The notes under the pieces are model-generated. The model was not told the origin of the DNA and ran no database searches. It was given only the letters and a program-made list of their open reading frames with translations. From Thermolongibacillus altinsuensis (GTDB taxonomy: Bacteria > Bacillota > Bacilli > Bacillales > Anoxybacillaceae), in NCBI RefSeq assembly GCF_004341205.1, contig NZ_SLUL01000002.1, positions 124,001 through 188,000 of the forward strand: a DNA stretch of 64,000 nucleotides, given 5' to 3'. Position numbers and translations under genes: made by a program. Positions 9,489-25,376 of this stretch are shown here, one piece after another (positions within the stretch are counted from its first letter, which is position 1; every line of letters begins with the position of its first letter).

Positions 9489-9932
9489 ATGAAAGTAGCA
9501 ATTGCTTCCGACCATGGCGGAATTCGCATTCGCGAAGAAATCAAAAAACTAATGGATGAAATGGGAATTGAATATATCGATTTAGGATGCGAGTGTGAAA
9601 CATCGGTCGATTATCCGGACTATGCAATTCCTGTGGCCGAAAAAGTAGCCAAAGGCGAAGTCGATCGCGGTATTTTAATTTGCGGAACAGGAATTGGCAT
9701 GAGCATCGCGGCGAATAAAGTAAAAGGGGTTCGCTGTGCGCTTGTCCATGACGTCTTTAGCGCAAGAGCAACACGTGAGCATAACGACAGCAACGTCTTA
9801 GCGATGGGAGAGCGCGTCATTGGGCCTGGATTAGCTCGCGAAATTGCGAAAGTATGGTTGACAACAGAATATGAAGGCGGCCGCCACGAAAATCGTTTAA
9901 AGAAAATTGCTGAATACGAAAATAAACAATAA
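9489..9932 (+). CDS. rpiB: Ribose-5-phosphate isomerase B
   Basis: Interconverts ribose-5-phosphate and ribulose-5-phosphate. 147 residues with the RpiB signature SDHGG (about 7-11), the catalytic Cys in [16 protein letters not shown] (about 63-78) and [17 protein letters not shown] 9489 has GGAGGAG upstream; the open frame from 9453 is not needed. ywlG follows 14 nt later and glyA comes next, as in B. subtilis (ywlF-ywlG-glyA). Confidence 0.95.
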   Translation: MKVAIASDHGGIRIREEIKKLMDEMGIEYIDLGCECETSVDYPDYAIPVAEKVAKGEVDRGILICGTGIGMSIAANKVKGVRCALVHDVFSARATREHNDSNVLAMGERVIGPGLAREIAKVWLTTEYEGGRHENRLKKIAEYENKQ

Positions 9933-9946
9933 AAGGTGGGAGTTTC

Positions 9947-10525
9947 GTGCCTCACATCGAAGAATGGCGCAAGCAGTGGCAAACGATTTTAACAGAATTT
10001 CGAGCGCAAGTTCCGCTTTCTTCTGAGCATATTGTTGTGATCGGGTGCAGCACAAGCGAGGTCATCGGTGAAAAAATCGGGACAGCGGGGACGATGGAAG
10101 TCGCCGCCATGCTTTTTGATGAGTTGAAAAAATGGCGTGACGAAACAGGGGTGCAATTGGCGTTTCAATGTTGTGAACACTTAAACCGCGCCTTAGTCGT
10201 CGAGAAAAAAACAGCGATCGAAAAACAGCTCGAAATTGTGACCGTTATTCCTGTCCGTTCAGCAGGAGGAGCAATGGCCGCTTATGCGTATTCGCAACTA
10301 GAAGATCCTGTTGTTGTTGAATTTATCCGCGCAGATGCTGGAATCGATATTGGGGACACGCTGATCGGCATGCATTTAAAGCATGTTGCGGTGCCTGTGC
10401 GCACATCGCTCAGACAAATCGGCCACGCTCATGTCACATTGGCGAAAACGCGTCCGAAATTAATCGGTGGCGAGCGAGCTGTCTATTCTCAAGAAAAAGC
10501 GAACGTATCATGCTCGAGCGGTTAA
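9947..10525 (+). CDS. ywlG: UPF0340 / YwlG family protein
   Basis: 192-residue conserved protein of unknown function (family TIGR01440). Recognisable stretches are [34 protein letters not shown] and [20 protein letters not shown]. The start is GTG 9947 after GGTGGGA; no ATG fits. It is co-oriented and 14 nt from rpiB, so probably in the same transcript, and lies just before glyA. No catalytic role can be stated from sequence. Confidence 0.88.
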   Translation: MPHIEEWRKQWQTILTEFRAQVPLSSEHIVVIGCSTSEVIGEKIGTAGTMEVAAMLFDELKKWRDETGVQLAFQCCEHLNRALVVEKKTAIEKQLEIVTVIPVRSAGGAMAAYAYSQLEDPVVVEFIRADAGIDIGDTLIGMHLKHVAVPVRTSLRQIGHAHVTLAKTRPKLIGGERAVYSQEKANVSCSSG

Positions 10526-10527
10526 AT

Positions 10528-10556
10528 TTGTTCACTTTTTCATTCGAAAATATGTT
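10528..10556 (+). promoter_or_regulatory. glyA promoter with possible PurR boxes
   Basis: TTGTTC (10528-10533), 17-bp spacer, TATGTT (10551-10556). GTGAACAAAT on the minus strand and TTCGAAAAT on the plus strand overlap it and resemble divergent PurR boxes. B. subtilis glyA is in the PurR regulon; the match here is imperfect. Confidence 0.4.
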
Positions 10557-10596
10557 AAGATAAAAAAGAATATTCAGAATTGGAGGGGGATTTGTG

Positions 10597-11832
10597 ATGG
10601 TTCGCTTGTCACAGCAAGATCCGCAAGTATTTCAAGCCATTCAAGATGAACTGAAAAGACAACAATCCAAAATCGAATTGATCGCTTCTGAAAACTTTGT
10701 CAGCGAAGCGGTCATGGAAGCTCAAGGTTCGGTATTAACGAACAAATACGCAGAAGGATACCCTGGCAGACGTTATTACGGCGGTTGTGAATATGTCGAT
10801 GTTGTTGAAGAGCTCGCCCGTGAGCGCGCCAAACAACTTTTTGGTGCTGAACACGCCAATGTACAGCCGCATTCAGGCGCACAAGCCAACATGGCGGTTT
10901 ATTTTACCGTATTAGAGCATGGTGACACGGTGCTTGGCATGAATTTATCTCACGGTGGTCATTTGACGCACGGAAGCCCAGTCAACTTTAGCGGAATTCA
11001 ATACAACTTTGTTGAGTATGGCGTCGATCCGGAAACGCACCTCATTAACTATGATGACGTGCTTGAAAAAGCGCGTAAACATAAACCGAAGCTTATTGTT
11101 GCTGGTGCAAGCGCATATCCGCGCATTATTGATTTTAAACGTTTTCGTGAAATTGCGGATGAAGTCGGTGCTTATTTAATGGTCGATATGGCGCACATTG
11201 CCGGTCTTGTTGCGGCAGGCCTTCATCCAAATCCTGTACCGTATGCTCATTTCGTCACAACGACGACGCATAAAACGTTGCGCGGTCCGCGCGGTGGCAT
11301 GATTTTATGTAAAGAAGAATTCGCTAAGCAAATCGATAAAGCGATTTTCCCTGGTATTCAGGGCGGTCCGCTGATGCACGTCATTGCCGCAAAAGCGGTT
11401 GCGTTAGGGGAAGCATTGCAAGACAGCTTTAAAACGTATGCCCAAAACGTTGTCAACAATGCCAAACGCCTTGCGGAAGCGCTCATGAACGAAGGGTTTA
11501 CGCTCGTTTCCGGCGGCACGGACAATCACCTTTTACTCGTCGATTTACGCTCGCTTCAGCTAACGGGAAAAGTTGCCGAAAAAGTGTTGGATGATATCGG
11601 AATTACCGTCAACAAAAACACGATTCCATATGATCCGGAAAGCCCGTTTGTCACAAGCGGCATTCGCATCGGGACGGCGGCAGTTACAAGCCGTGGCTTT
11701 GGCTTAGAAGAAATGGACGAAATTGCGAGCATTATTTCCCTTGCGTTAAAAAATATCGACAACGAAGAGAAATTAGAAGAAGCGCGTCGTCGCGTCGCGG
11801 CGTTAACGGAAAAATTCCCGCTTTATGCGTAG
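10597..11832 (+). CDS. glyA: Serine hydroxymethyltransferase
   Basis: PLP enzyme converting serine and tetrahydrofolate to glycine and 5,10-methylene-THF, the main one-carbon source. 411 residues with the substrate region [40 protein letters not shown] and PLP lysine K226 in [14 protein letters not shown]. The SD GGAGGGGGA favours ATG 10597 over GTG 10594. It is monocistronic between the promoter at 10528 and the terminator at 11839. Confidence 0.98.
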   Translation: MVRLSQQDPQVFQAIQDELKRQQSKIELIASENFVSEAVMEAQGSVLTNKYAEGYPGRRYYGGCEYVDVVEELARERAKQLFGAEHANVQPHSGAQANMAVYFTVLEHGDTVLGMNLSHGGHLTHGSPVNFSGIQYNFVEYGVDPETHLINYDDVLEKARKHKPKLIVAGASAYPRIIDFKRFREIADEVGAYLMVDMAHIAGLVAAGLHPNPVPYAHFVTTTTHKTLRGPRGGMILCKEEFAKQIDKAIFPGIQGGPLMHVIAAKAVALGEALQDSFKTYAQNVVNNAKRLAEALMNEGFTLVSGGTDNHLLLVDLRSLQLTGKVAEKVLDDIGITVNKNTIPYDPESPFVTSGIRIGTAAVTSRGFGLEEMDEIASIISLALKNIDNEEKLEEARRRVAALTEKFPLYA

Positions 11833-11838
11833 ACTTTT

Positions 11839-11872
11839 AGAGTTGTCTCGATTGAGAGGCAACTCTTTTTTT
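11839..11872 (+). terminator. Terminator after glyA
   Basis: AGAGTTGTCTC (11839-11849) / GAGGCAACTCT (11855-11865, one G-U) and a T7 tail. Confidence 0.9.
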
Positions 11873-11902
11873 CTGAACATTTTTGAACATATCGGTCGTT
11901 TA

Positions 11903-12599
<697 letters not shown>

Positions 12600-12609
12600 G
12601 GTGAGAAAC

Positions 12610-13752
12610 ATGAAAAAAATTAAAGTGATGACCATTTTCGGAACGCGTCCTGAAGCGATTAAAATGGCGCCGCTCGTGCTGGAATTGAAAAAAGATCCAG
12701 AGCAGTTTCAATCCATTGTGGCAGTGACGGCGCAACACCGGCAAATGCTTGATCAAGTGCTCGACATTTTCAATATTCAGCCCGATTATGATTTAAACAT
12801 TATGAAAGAACGACAAACGCTGGTCGATGTCACGACGCGCGGGCTTGTTGGGCTTGATGAAGTCATGAAAAAAGAACGCCCAGATATCGTTCTCGTTCAT
12901 GGCGACACGACGACGACTTTTGTCGCCAGCCTCGCTGCGTTTTATAACCAAATTGTCGTTGGACATGTCGAAGCAGGGTTGCGGACATGGAATAAGTATT
13001 CACCGTTTCCTGAAGAAATGAATCGACAACTGACGGGCGTATTAGCGGATTTGCATTTTGCCCCAACGACGAAAGCGGCGGAAAACTTGAAGGCGGAAAA
13101 CAAACAGCCAGAATCGATTTTTATTACAGGAAATACGGCGATTGATGCGTTAAAGACGACCGTTCGTGATGAATATACGCACCCGATTCTTGAGAAAATT
13201 GGCGAAGATCGCTTAATTTTACTGACGGCTCATCGCCGTGAAAATCTTGGTGAACCGATGCGCAATATGTTTCGGGCGGTCAAACGGTTAGTCAATGAAC
13301 ACGATGACATTCAAGTCGTTTACCCTGTTCATTTAAATCCCGTTGTTCGTGAACTAGCGTCAGAAATATTAGGAAATGATCCGCGCATTCATTTAATCGA
13401 GCCGCTTGACGTCATCGATTTCCATAACTTTGCGGCACGCGCCTATCTGATTTTAACCGACTCAGGCGGAGTGCAAGAAGAAGCACCATCGCTCGGCGTT
13501 CCTGTCCTCGTGTTGCGCGACACGACGGAGCGTCCAGAGGGAATTGAAGCGGGAACGTTAAAGCTTGCGGGCACAGAGGAAGAAACGATTTACCGTCTAG
13601 CGAACCAGCTGTTGACAGATCAAGAAGAATACGAAAAAATGGCAAAAGCGTCTAACCCTTATGGAGACGGTTTTGCATCGAAACGAATCGTTGAGGCGAT
13701 TCGCTATTACTTCAAGCAAACAGCGACGCCGCCAGCACCGTTTCAGCCATAA
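12610..13752 (+). CDS. mnaA: UDP-N-acetylglucosamine 2-epimerase (non-hydrolysing)
   Basis: Converts UDP-GlcNAc to UDP-ManNAc for teichoic-acid linkage units or other surface glycans. 380 residues with the WecB/MnaA motifs FGTRPEAIKMAPLV, VHGDTTTTF, HVEAGLRTWNKYSPFPEE, TAHRRENLGEPM and LTDSGGVQEEAPSLGVPVLVLRDTTERPE. ATG 12610 has AAGGTGAG overlapping the upp stop. It ends in a terminator before the ATP synthase promoter. Confidence 0.95.
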   Translation: MKKIKVMTIFGTRPEAIKMAPLVLELKKDPEQFQSIVAVTAQHRQMLDQVLDIFNIQPDYDLNIMKERQTLVDVTTRGLVGLDEVMKKERPDIVLVHGDTTTTFVASLAAFYNQIVVGHVEAGLRTWNKYSPFPEEMNRQLTGVLADLHFAPTTKAAENLKAENKQPESIFITGNTAIDALKTTVRDEYTHPILEKIGEDRLILLTAHRRENLGEPMRNMFRAVKRLVNEHDDIQVVYPVHLNPVVRELASEILGNDPRIHLIEPLDVIDFHNFAARAYLILTDSGGVQEEAPSLGVPVLVLRDTTERPEGIEAGTLKLAGTEEETIYRLANQLLTDQEEYEKMAKASNPYGDGFASKRIVEAIRYYFKQTATPPAPFQP

Positions 13753-13754
13753 AT

Positions 13755-13784
13755 CAGGGATGCGTTTGGCGTCCCTGTTTTTCC
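13755..13784 (+). terminator. Terminator after mnaA
   Basis: CAGGGATGC (13755-13763) / GCGTCCCTG (13769-13777, one G-U) then TTTTT. Confidence 0.85.
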
Positions 13785-13829
13785 ATTTAAAATTTTTGTC
13801 AATCCCTTACTTTTTTGTGGGGAAACTCA

Positions 13830-13858
13830 TTGACACGAAGTTTTGACTATTGTATGCT
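13830..13858 (+). promoter_or_regulatory. Promoter of the ATP synthase operon
   Basis: Consensus TTGACA (13830-13835), 17-bp spacer, TATGCT (13853-13858). It lies between the mnaA terminator and the first operon gene, giving a leader of about 75 nt. Confidence 0.65.
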
Positions 13859-13937
13859 TACAAAGGGACAATGATAAGGTTTTTGAAAATACGTAATAGT
13901 TCGCAAATTCTGAATTTTTAAAGTGAGGCTTTTTTAT

Positions 13938-14165
13938 ATGCGATCCAATGAGCGCCATCCGTTCCGAGCCATGGGGTTAATGACGGCCATTTCTTCCCAG
14001 CTAGTCGGCTCTGTGTTAGTGGGCATATTTGGCGGTCGTTTTCTTGACGAAAAATGGGATACCGAACCGCTTTTTTTAATTATCGGTTTGCTTGTCGGAT
14101 TGGCAGCAGGCATTTATGCGATGTTGCGCCTCATTCGTTCATTTTTTTCAGGAGATGAAAAATGA
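13938..14165 (+). CDS. AtpZ/AtpI-type small membrane protein of the ATP synthase operon
   Basis: 75 residues with two hydrophobic segments (about 9-30 and 41-62), of the AtpZ-like family found at the head of many atp operons and thought to help assembly or Mg/Ca handling. AGTGAGG at 13922-13928 places the start at ATG 13938, not GTG 13923. Its TGA overlaps the next ATG (ATGA at 14162), so it is coupled to atpI. Confidence 0.82.
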   Translation: MRSNERHPFRAMGLMTAISSQLVGSVLVGIFGGRFLDEKWDTEPLFLIIGLLVGLAAGIYAMLRLIRSFFSGDEK

Positions 14166-14542
14166 AAGAGCTTCATGAGCATTTTCAACGACAAAGGAAA
14201 TACATATTTTATTTGTTAGCGCTTTATGCTTTAGGATGGGGATTTACACCGTATCCTCAAGCGTTTCTAAGCCTTTTTCTCGGCACAGCAATCAGCTTTT
14301 ATAATTTATGGACGATGGTGCGGAAAGTGGAACGGTTCGGGCAGGCGGTCGCGGAAGGGAAGAAGGTGCGTTCGCTCGGCATGATTTCGCGAATGGCAGC
14401 CGCAGCCTTGGCGGTTTTCGTGGCGATGGAATGGCCTCAACACTTTTCGATTGGTTTGGTTGTTTTGGGATTAATGACATCCTACATTGTCATTATAATA
14501 GATTTTCTTTTGCAAAAAATGCGTCAAGGGGAAGAGAGGTGA
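14162..14542 (+). CDS. atpI: ATP synthase protein I
   Basis: 126 residues with four hydrophobic segments; AtpI assists c-ring assembly in some bacteria but is not part of the finished enzyme. Recognised by operon position, length and the small-residue-rich LFLGTAISFYNLWTMVRKV segment. It overlaps the preceding gene by ATGA and ends 6 nt before atpB. Confidence 0.85.
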   Translation: MKELHEHFQRQRKYIFYLLALYALGWGFTPYPQAFLSLFLGTAISFYNLWTMVRKVERFGQAVAEGKKVRSLGMISRMAAAALAVFVAMEWPQHFSIGLVVLGLMTSYIVIIIDFLLQKMRQGEER

Positions 14543-14548
14543 GTATAG

Positions 14549-15259
<711 letters not shown>

Positions 15260-15286
15260 TTTCATATAACCTTTTCATTTCTATAA

Positions 15287-15526
<240 letters not shown>

Positions 15527-15591
15527 ACCAAAGAGCGAGCGCTCGCTTATCGCGGGTGGCTAACTGCATATTGAAACGAAAATCGTTCAAC

Positions 15592-15627
15592 AATGGCGAA
15601 GATCATTCCATGAGAACCTTCGCCATT
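15592..15627 (+). promoter_or_regulatory. Intercistronic hairpin between atpE and atpF
   Basis: AATGGCGAAG (15592-15601) and CTTCGCCATT (15618-15627) pair perfectly around a 16-nt loop. No T tract follows, so it is not a classical terminator. A GC-rich palindrome (AGCGAGCGCTCGCT) lies just after atpE at about 15534-15547. Confidence 0.6.
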
Positions 15628-15665
15628 CCTTTATGTTCGTGCACAAACGTTCAAGAGGTACATAG

Positions 15666-16753
<1,088 letters not shown>

Positions 16754-16762
16754 GATTTATAG

Positions 16763-18286
<1,524 letters not shown>

Positions 18287-18301
18287 TGGTTCAGGTGGCA
18301 A

Positions 18302-18330
18302 ACGGAACAGGTGAAGCTCATCTGTTCCGT
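18302..18330 (+). promoter_or_regulatory. Intercistronic hairpin between atpA and atpG
   Basis: ACGGAACAG (18302-18310) / CTGTTCCGT (18322-18330), perfect 9-bp stem with an 11-nt loop and no T tract. It may set mRNA stability or a processing point; alpha is needed at three copies per gamma. Confidence 0.55.
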
Positions 18331-18351
18331 GCCTCCTTCCTAAAAGATTGA

Positions 18352-20685
<2,334 letters not shown>

Positions 20686-20688
20686 TAA

Positions 20689-21114
<426 letters not shown>

Positions 21115-21120
21115 CGAATA

Positions 21121-21152
21121 ACCTTAGAGGGGTTATCCCTCTAAGGTTTTTT
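21121..21152 (+). terminator. Terminator of the ATP synthase operon
   Basis: ACCTTAGAGGG (21121-21131) / CCCTCTAAGGT (21137-21147), perfect 11-bp stem, then TTTTTTATTTT. Confidence 0.95.
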
Positions 21153-21234
21153 ATTTTGTGCATCATCGTATGCAGAGACCGCGCTTGTGCGAAGCGTTGC
21201 GTTTATGATTTGCTTAATTTTGGAACGGCTTTTG

Positions 21235-21263
21235 TCGACACGCATTGTAATAAATGTTATAAT
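21235..21263 (+). promoter_or_regulatory. Promoter of the nuo operon
   Basis: TCGACA (21235-21240, one mismatch to TTGACA), 17-bp spacer, perfect TATAAT (21258-21263), about 75 bp before nuoA. Confidence 0.65.
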
Positions 21264-21339
21264 GTTATCGGTTACAAGTCGTAATAATATGACCATTTCG
21301 AAAAATTTGTATAAAGGCACAAAGGGGGCGGATGGAGCT

Positions 21340-21708
21340 TTGCTGAATGTTTATTTGAACAACTATCTCATCGTCTTCGTTTTTCTATGTTTAGGTGTGT
21401 TGCTTCCAGTTGTTGCGTTGACAGCAGGAAGATTTTTGCGCCCGCACGCACCAAATGCGGCAAAACAAACGACATACGAAAGTGGAATTGAACCGTTTCA
21501 TGATTCGCGTGTGCAGTTCAATATCCGCTATTATATTTTCGCATTGCTGTTTGTCATTTTTGATGTGGAAACGGTCTTTTTGTATCCTTGGGCAGTAGCC
21601 TATGACAAACTGGGGGCGTTTGCGCTCATTGAGATGTTGATTTTTGTTGTGATGCTGCTCATCGGGCTTGTGTATGCGTGGAAGAAGAAGGTGTTAAAAT
21701 GGATGTAA
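21340..21708 (+). CDS. nuoA: NADH-quinone oxidoreductase subunit A
   Basis: 122 residues, three membrane helices. Contains the conserved YESGIEPF and the second helix [12 protein letters not shown]. The most likely start is TTG 21340 (MLNVYLNNY) after AAAGGGGGCGG; the frame is open further upstream but that part covers the promoter. It overlaps nuoB by 10 nt. Confidence 0.9.
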   Translation: MLNVYLNNYLIVFVFLCLGVLLPVVALTAGRFLRPHAPNAAKQTTYESGIEPFHDSRVQFNIRYYIFALLFVIFDVETVFLYPWAVAYDKLGAFALIEMLIFVVMLLIGLVYAWKKKVLKWM

Positions 21709-22211
21709 AACTGCTCAATATCCCAGATCAAGAGATGGAAGAAATGCGCCGCAATGTCTTTTTAACAACGCTTGAACAGCTAAAGGCGTGGGCGCGAAGC
21801 AATTCATTATGGCCGCTTACGTTTGGACTTGCCTGTTGCGCGATTGAAATGATGGGGGTCGGCTCTTCGCACTATGATTTAGACCGATTTGGTTCGTTTT
21901 TCCGTACATCGCCTCGTCAATCCGATGTAATGATTGTTTCGGGAACGGTTACGAAAAAGATGGCGCCGATTGTTCGTCGCTTGTACGATCAAATGCCAGA
22001 GCCAAAATGGGTCATTGCGATGGGGTCATGCGCAACCGCCGGAGGCCCTTATGTGAAATCGTATTGCGTTGTGAAAGGAGTCGATCAAATCGTTCCTGTT
22101 GATGTATATATCCCTGGCTGTCCGCCGAATCCAGCTGCGTTGATTTACGGAATTAATAAGCTGAAAGAAAAAATTCGCTATGAAGCAAAAACAGGAAAGA
22201 AGGTGCTGTAA
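21699..22211 (+). CDS. nuoB: NADH-quinone oxidoreductase subunit B
   Basis: 170 residues. Holds the N2 [4Fe-4S] cluster, the last electron carrier before quinone: paired cysteines in [10 protein letters not shown], with further Cys in MGSCATAGG and [11 protein letters not shown] 21699 lies in the end of nuoA with AGAAGGTG upstream. nuoC begins at the base after its stop. Confidence 0.97.
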   Translation: MDVKLLNIPDQEMEEMRRNVFLTTLEQLKAWARSNSLWPLTFGLACCAIEMMGVGSSHYDLDRFGSFFRTSPRQSDVMIVSGTVTKKMAPIVRRLYDQMPEPKWVIAMGSCATAGGPYVKSYCVVKGVDQIVPVDVYIPGCPPNPAALIYGINKLKEKIRYEAKTGKKVL

Positions 22212-23246
22212 GTGAGCGACGAAAAAGATTTACAGCAGCTGAAAAAGGAAGCAGCCGAGCGAGCCAAACAGTTGGCCAAGGAACGATTAGCGGCGAAAAA
22301 AGCAGCGGAACAAGCTGAGCAATCGCTCGAGGCCCATAATGATGAGGATGAACTTGCGCTCGCGAAGAAGAAAGCAGCCGCAGCAGCGAAGGCCAAAGCA
22401 GCGGCGTTAGCGAAGCAAAAAGCACAAGAATCAAACGGAGAGTTAAGCGAAGAGGAGCTCGCGAAGAAGAAAGCAGCCGCAGCAGCGAAGGCCAAAGCAG
22501 CGGCGTTAGCGAAGCAAAAAGCGCAAGAATCAAACGGAGAGTTAAGCGAAGAGGAGCTCGCGAAGAAGAAAGCAGCCGCAGCAGCGAAAGCCAAAGCGGC
22601 GGCGTTAGCGAAGCAAAAAGCGCAAGAATCAAACGGAGAATTAAGCGAAGAGGAGCTCGCGAAGAAGAAGGCAGCCGCGGCAGCGAAGGCCAAAGCAGCG
22701 GCATTGGCGAAAGCAAAGACGACAAAAGCAGCGGACGGAGCTGAAGAGGTCAAAGACGAAAAACCATCGCCAAATCAGCCATATCTCGATAAATACGTCA
22801 AAGTAATTGAAGAGCACTTAGGAAAAGATGTGTTAGAAAACGCTTACATCAATAAGTTGTCGAAAGATGTTCCGACGTTGGTTGCCAAAAAAGATACATA
22901 CTACAAAGTTGCTCAATTCCTCAAATATAATGAGCAATTAGGATTTGATTATTTATCGGAATTGCACGGAACCGATTTTCAAACGCATATGGAAGTGTAC
23001 GTTCACTTATATTCGTACAAAAACAATCAATCGGTTGCATTAAAAGTCAAGATTGACCGCGATGATCCGGTCATTGATTCGCTCGTTCCGCTTTGGCCGG
23101 GAGCGAACTGGCCAGAATGCGAAGCGTATGATTTGCTCGGCATTCGCTTCAAAGGGCATCCGAATTTAATTCGCATCTTTTTAGGGGAGAATTGGGTCGG
23201 TTATCCGCTTCGAAAAGATTATGAACCGTATGATATGGGGGTATAG
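22212..23246 (+). CDS. nuoC: NADH-quinone oxidoreductase subunit C with repeat-rich N-terminus
   Basis: 344 residues against roughly 150-220 for plain NuoC. The C-terminal half is ordinary NuoC (about 190-344; HVHLYSY-like strand, LVPLWPGANWPECEAYDLLGIRFKGHPNL, PLRKDYEP). The first about 185 residues are Lys/Ala/Glu-rich and predicted helical; residues 50-148 are three near-perfect 33-residue repeats, with a fourth broken one to about 167. The start is GTG 22212 directly after nuoB. The extension probably forms a long charged helix on the cytoplasmic arm; its role is unknown. Confidence 0.93.
   Translation: MSDEKDLQQLKKEAAERAKQLAKERLAAKKAAEQAEQSLEAHNDEDELALAKKKAAAAAKAKAAALAKQKAQESNGELSEEELAKKKAAAAAKAKAAALAKQKAQESNGELSEEELAKKKAAAAAKAKAAALAKQKAQESNGELSEEELAKKKAAAAAKAKAAALAKAKTTKAADGAEEVKDEKPSPNQPYLDKYVKVIEEHLGKDVLENAYINKLSKDVPTLVAKKDTYYKVAQFLKYNEQLGFDYLSELHGTDFQTHMEVYVHLYSYKNNQSVALKVKIDRDDPVIDSLVPLWPGANWPECEAYDLLGIRFKGHPNLIRIFLGENWVGYPLRKDYEPYDMGV
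22359..22709 (+). repeat. 99-bp tandem repeat inside nuoC, about 3.5 copies
   Basis: Units start at 22359, 22458, 22557 and 22656 with CTCGCGAAGAAG. They are almost identical, with a few silent changes (GCA/GCG, AAA/AAG), and in frame (33 codons). The last unit is partial and diverges after about 54 bp. The near-identity implies recent or continuing expansion by slippage or unequal recombination. Confidence 0.95.
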
Positions 23247-23251
23247 CGCGC

Positions 23252-24352
23252 GTGCTTAGAACAGAAGAAATGCTTTTAAATGTCGGACCACAGCACCCGA
23301 GTACACACGGCGTTTTCCGCCTTGTGTTAAAAATCGATGGGGAAATCATTAAAGAAGCGACACCTGTCATTGGCTATCTTCATCGCGGGACAGAAAAAAT
23401 CGCGGAAAATTTGCAGTATACGCAAATCATTCCGTATACCGACCGCATGGATTATTTATCAGCGATGACGAACAACTATGTCATCTGTCACGCGGTCGAA
23501 ACGATGATGGGCATTGAAGTTCCTGAACGCGCTGAATATTTGCGCGTGTTAGCGATGGAACTTGGGAGAATTGCGAGCCACCTTGTTTGGTGGGGGACCT
23601 ATTTGTTGGACATCGGAGCCGTCAGCCCGTTTTTGTATGCGTTCCGCGAACGAGAAATGATTATTAATCTATTAAATGAGCTATCAGGGGCGCGTTTAAC
23701 GTTTAACTATATGCGCGTTGGCGGCGTTAAATGGGATGCGCCAGACGGCTGGATTGAAAAAGTGAAACAGTTTGTTCCATATATGCGCAAACAGTTAGAA
23801 GGGTACCACGAATTGGTGACAGGAAACGAAATTTTCCGTCAGCGCGTCATCGGCGTCGGGAAGTATACGAAAGAAGAGGCGATCGCTTATTCATTAAGCG
23901 GCGTCAATCTTCGCTGCACAGGTGTTAAATGGGATTTGCGCAAAAACGAACCGTACTCCATTTATGACCGCTTCGATTTTGACATTCCTGTGCGTGAAGA
24001 AGGCGATTGTTTTGCTCGTTATGAATGCCGTCTCGCTGAAATTGAAGAATCGCTAAAAATTATCGAGCAAGCATGTGAGCAATTTCCAAAAGACGGGGAG
24101 ATTATGGCGAAAGTGCCGCGCATTATTAAAGCGCCACCGGGAGAGGCCTACGTCCGCATCGAATCGCCGCGCGGTGAGATCGGCTGTTATATCGCAAGCG
24201 ATGGAAAAAAAGAGCCGTACCGCTTAAAGTTCCGTCGACCGTCTTTCTATAATCTTCAAATTCTTCCAAAGTTGCTTAAAGGAGAAAATATCGCCAATTT
24301 AATTGCCATACTTGGCGCGATTGATATCGTGCTCGGGGAGGTCGATGGATAA
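23252..24352 (+). CDS. nuoD: NADH-quinone oxidoreductase subunit D
   Basis: 366 residues, 49-kDa subunit forming the quinone pocket with NuoB. GPQHPSTHGVFR (about 12-23) carries the conserved quinone-site His; IGYLHRGTEK, QYTQIIPYTDRMDYLS and the end GAIDIVLGEVDG are typical. The start is GTG 23252. It overlaps nuoH (TAATG). Confidence 0.97.
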   Translation: MLRTEEMLLNVGPQHPSTHGVFRLVLKIDGEIIKEATPVIGYLHRGTEKIAENLQYTQIIPYTDRMDYLSAMTNNYVICHAVETMMGIEVPERAEYLRVLAMELGRIASHLVWWGTYLLDIGAVSPFLYAFREREMIINLLNELSGARLTFNYMRVGGVKWDAPDGWIEKVKQFVPYMRKQLEGYHELVTGNEIFRQRVIGVGKYTKEEAIAYSLSGVNLRCTGVKWDLRKNEPYSIYDRFDFDIPVREEGDCFARYECRLAEIEESLKIIEQACEQFPKDGEIMAKVPRIIKAPPGEAYVRIESPRGEIGCYIASDGKKEPYRLKFRRPSFYNLQILPKLLKGENIANLIAILGAIDIVLGEVDG

Positions 24353-25353
24353 TGATCGAACAATTATTGCATTCGCCGCCTAGCTGGACGAATGTTGCCA
24401 TTTTCTTTGCGCTCGGCGTCGGTTTGCTTCTTGTCGTGTTAGGGTTCGTTACCTACGGCATTTTAGCAGAGCGAAAAGTGATGGGCTTTATGCAAGGGCG
24501 CTACGGCCCGAATCAAGTCGGAGGGCGTTGGGGGCTTTTGCAGACGGTTGCAGACGTATTAAAACTGCTGTTAAAAGAAGATACCATTCCAAAAGCTGCG
24601 GATAAACCGCTCTTCATATTAGCGCCTGTCATTGCGTTTGCTCCCGCCTTTATGGTGCTTGCGACATTGCCGTTTACCGATGCGTTGCAGTTTGCGGATA
24701 TCGGCGTCGGCCTGCTTTATTACATTGCTGTATCAGGCTTGACAACGGTCGGGGTTGTGACAGGCGCATGGGCATCCAATAACAAATATGCGCTTTTAGG
24801 CGGAATGCGTGCGGCGGCGCAAATGATTTCGTATGAAATTCCGCTTGTGATGTCGGTGCTTGGGGTGATTTTGCTCACAGGCAGTCTCAATTTAAATGAC
24901 ATCGTTGAAGCGCAAAAAGATGTTTGGTATATTTTTGTGCAACCAATCGGTTTTCTCGTCTTTTTGATCGCGTCTGTTGCGGAATTAAATCGAACGCCGT
25001 TTGACTTGCCAGAGGCGGAATCAGAGCTTGTTGCCGGCTTTCACGTTGAGTATTCAGGGTTTCGCTGGGCGTTTTTTATGCTTGCGGAATACGTATACTT
25101 TTTTGCGATGGCTACATTGACGACCGTGCTCTTTTTAGGCGGTTGGCAGCCGGTTATGTTTCTCGACTTTATTCCGGGCGCGGTTTGGTTTGCGTTAAAA
25201 TTTAGCCTTGTCGTCTTTTTGCTTATTTGGTTTCGAATTACGTTTCCGCGTTTGCGGGCTGATCAATTGATGGAATTTGGCTGGAAAGTGTTATTTCCTG
25301 TCGCTTTAGCGAACATTTTCATTACTGCGCTTGTGAAGCAACTATTTTTCTAG
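24352..25353 (+). CDS. nuoH: NADH-quinone oxidoreductase subunit H
   Basis: 333 residues, about eight membrane helices. Joins the quinone site to the proton channel. ERKVMGFMQGRYGPNQVG and AELNRTPFDLPEAESELVAGFHVEYSG are the two family signatures, the latter with the acidic E-channel residues. ATG 24352 overlaps the nuoD stop. Confidence 0.97.
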   Translation: MIEQLLHSPPSWTNVAIFFALGVGLLLVVLGFVTYGILAERKVMGFMQGRYGPNQVGGRWGLLQTVADVLKLLLKEDTIPKAADKPLFILAPVIAFAPAFMVLATLPFTDALQFADIGVGLLYYIAVSGLTTVGVVTGAWASNNKYALLGGMRAAAQMISYEIPLVMSVLGVILLTGSLNLNDIVEAQKDVWYIFVQPIGFLVFLIASVAELNRTPFDLPEAESELVAGFHVEYSGFRWAFFMLAEYVYFFAMATLTTVLFLGGWQPVMFLDFIPGAVWFALKFSLVVFLLIWFRITFPRLRADQLMEFGWKVLFPVALANIFITALVKQLFF

Positions 25354-25376
25354 AACATTAAAGGTGGTGGGCAGAA

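Noticed and set aside
10526-10596. Glycine or T-box riboswitch in front of glyA
   Set aside because: The leader is too short and lacks aptamer-like stems; a plain promoter with possible PurR boxes explains it.
22359-22709. CRISPR array
   Set aside because: The 99-bp units are contiguous, in frame with nuoC and have no variable spacers.
22153-22753. Long minus-strand open frames of about 190 codons
   Set aside because: They are antisense shadows of the nuoC tandem repeats; the product would be Ala/Phe/Ser or Leu/Arg/Ser repeats with no ribosome site.
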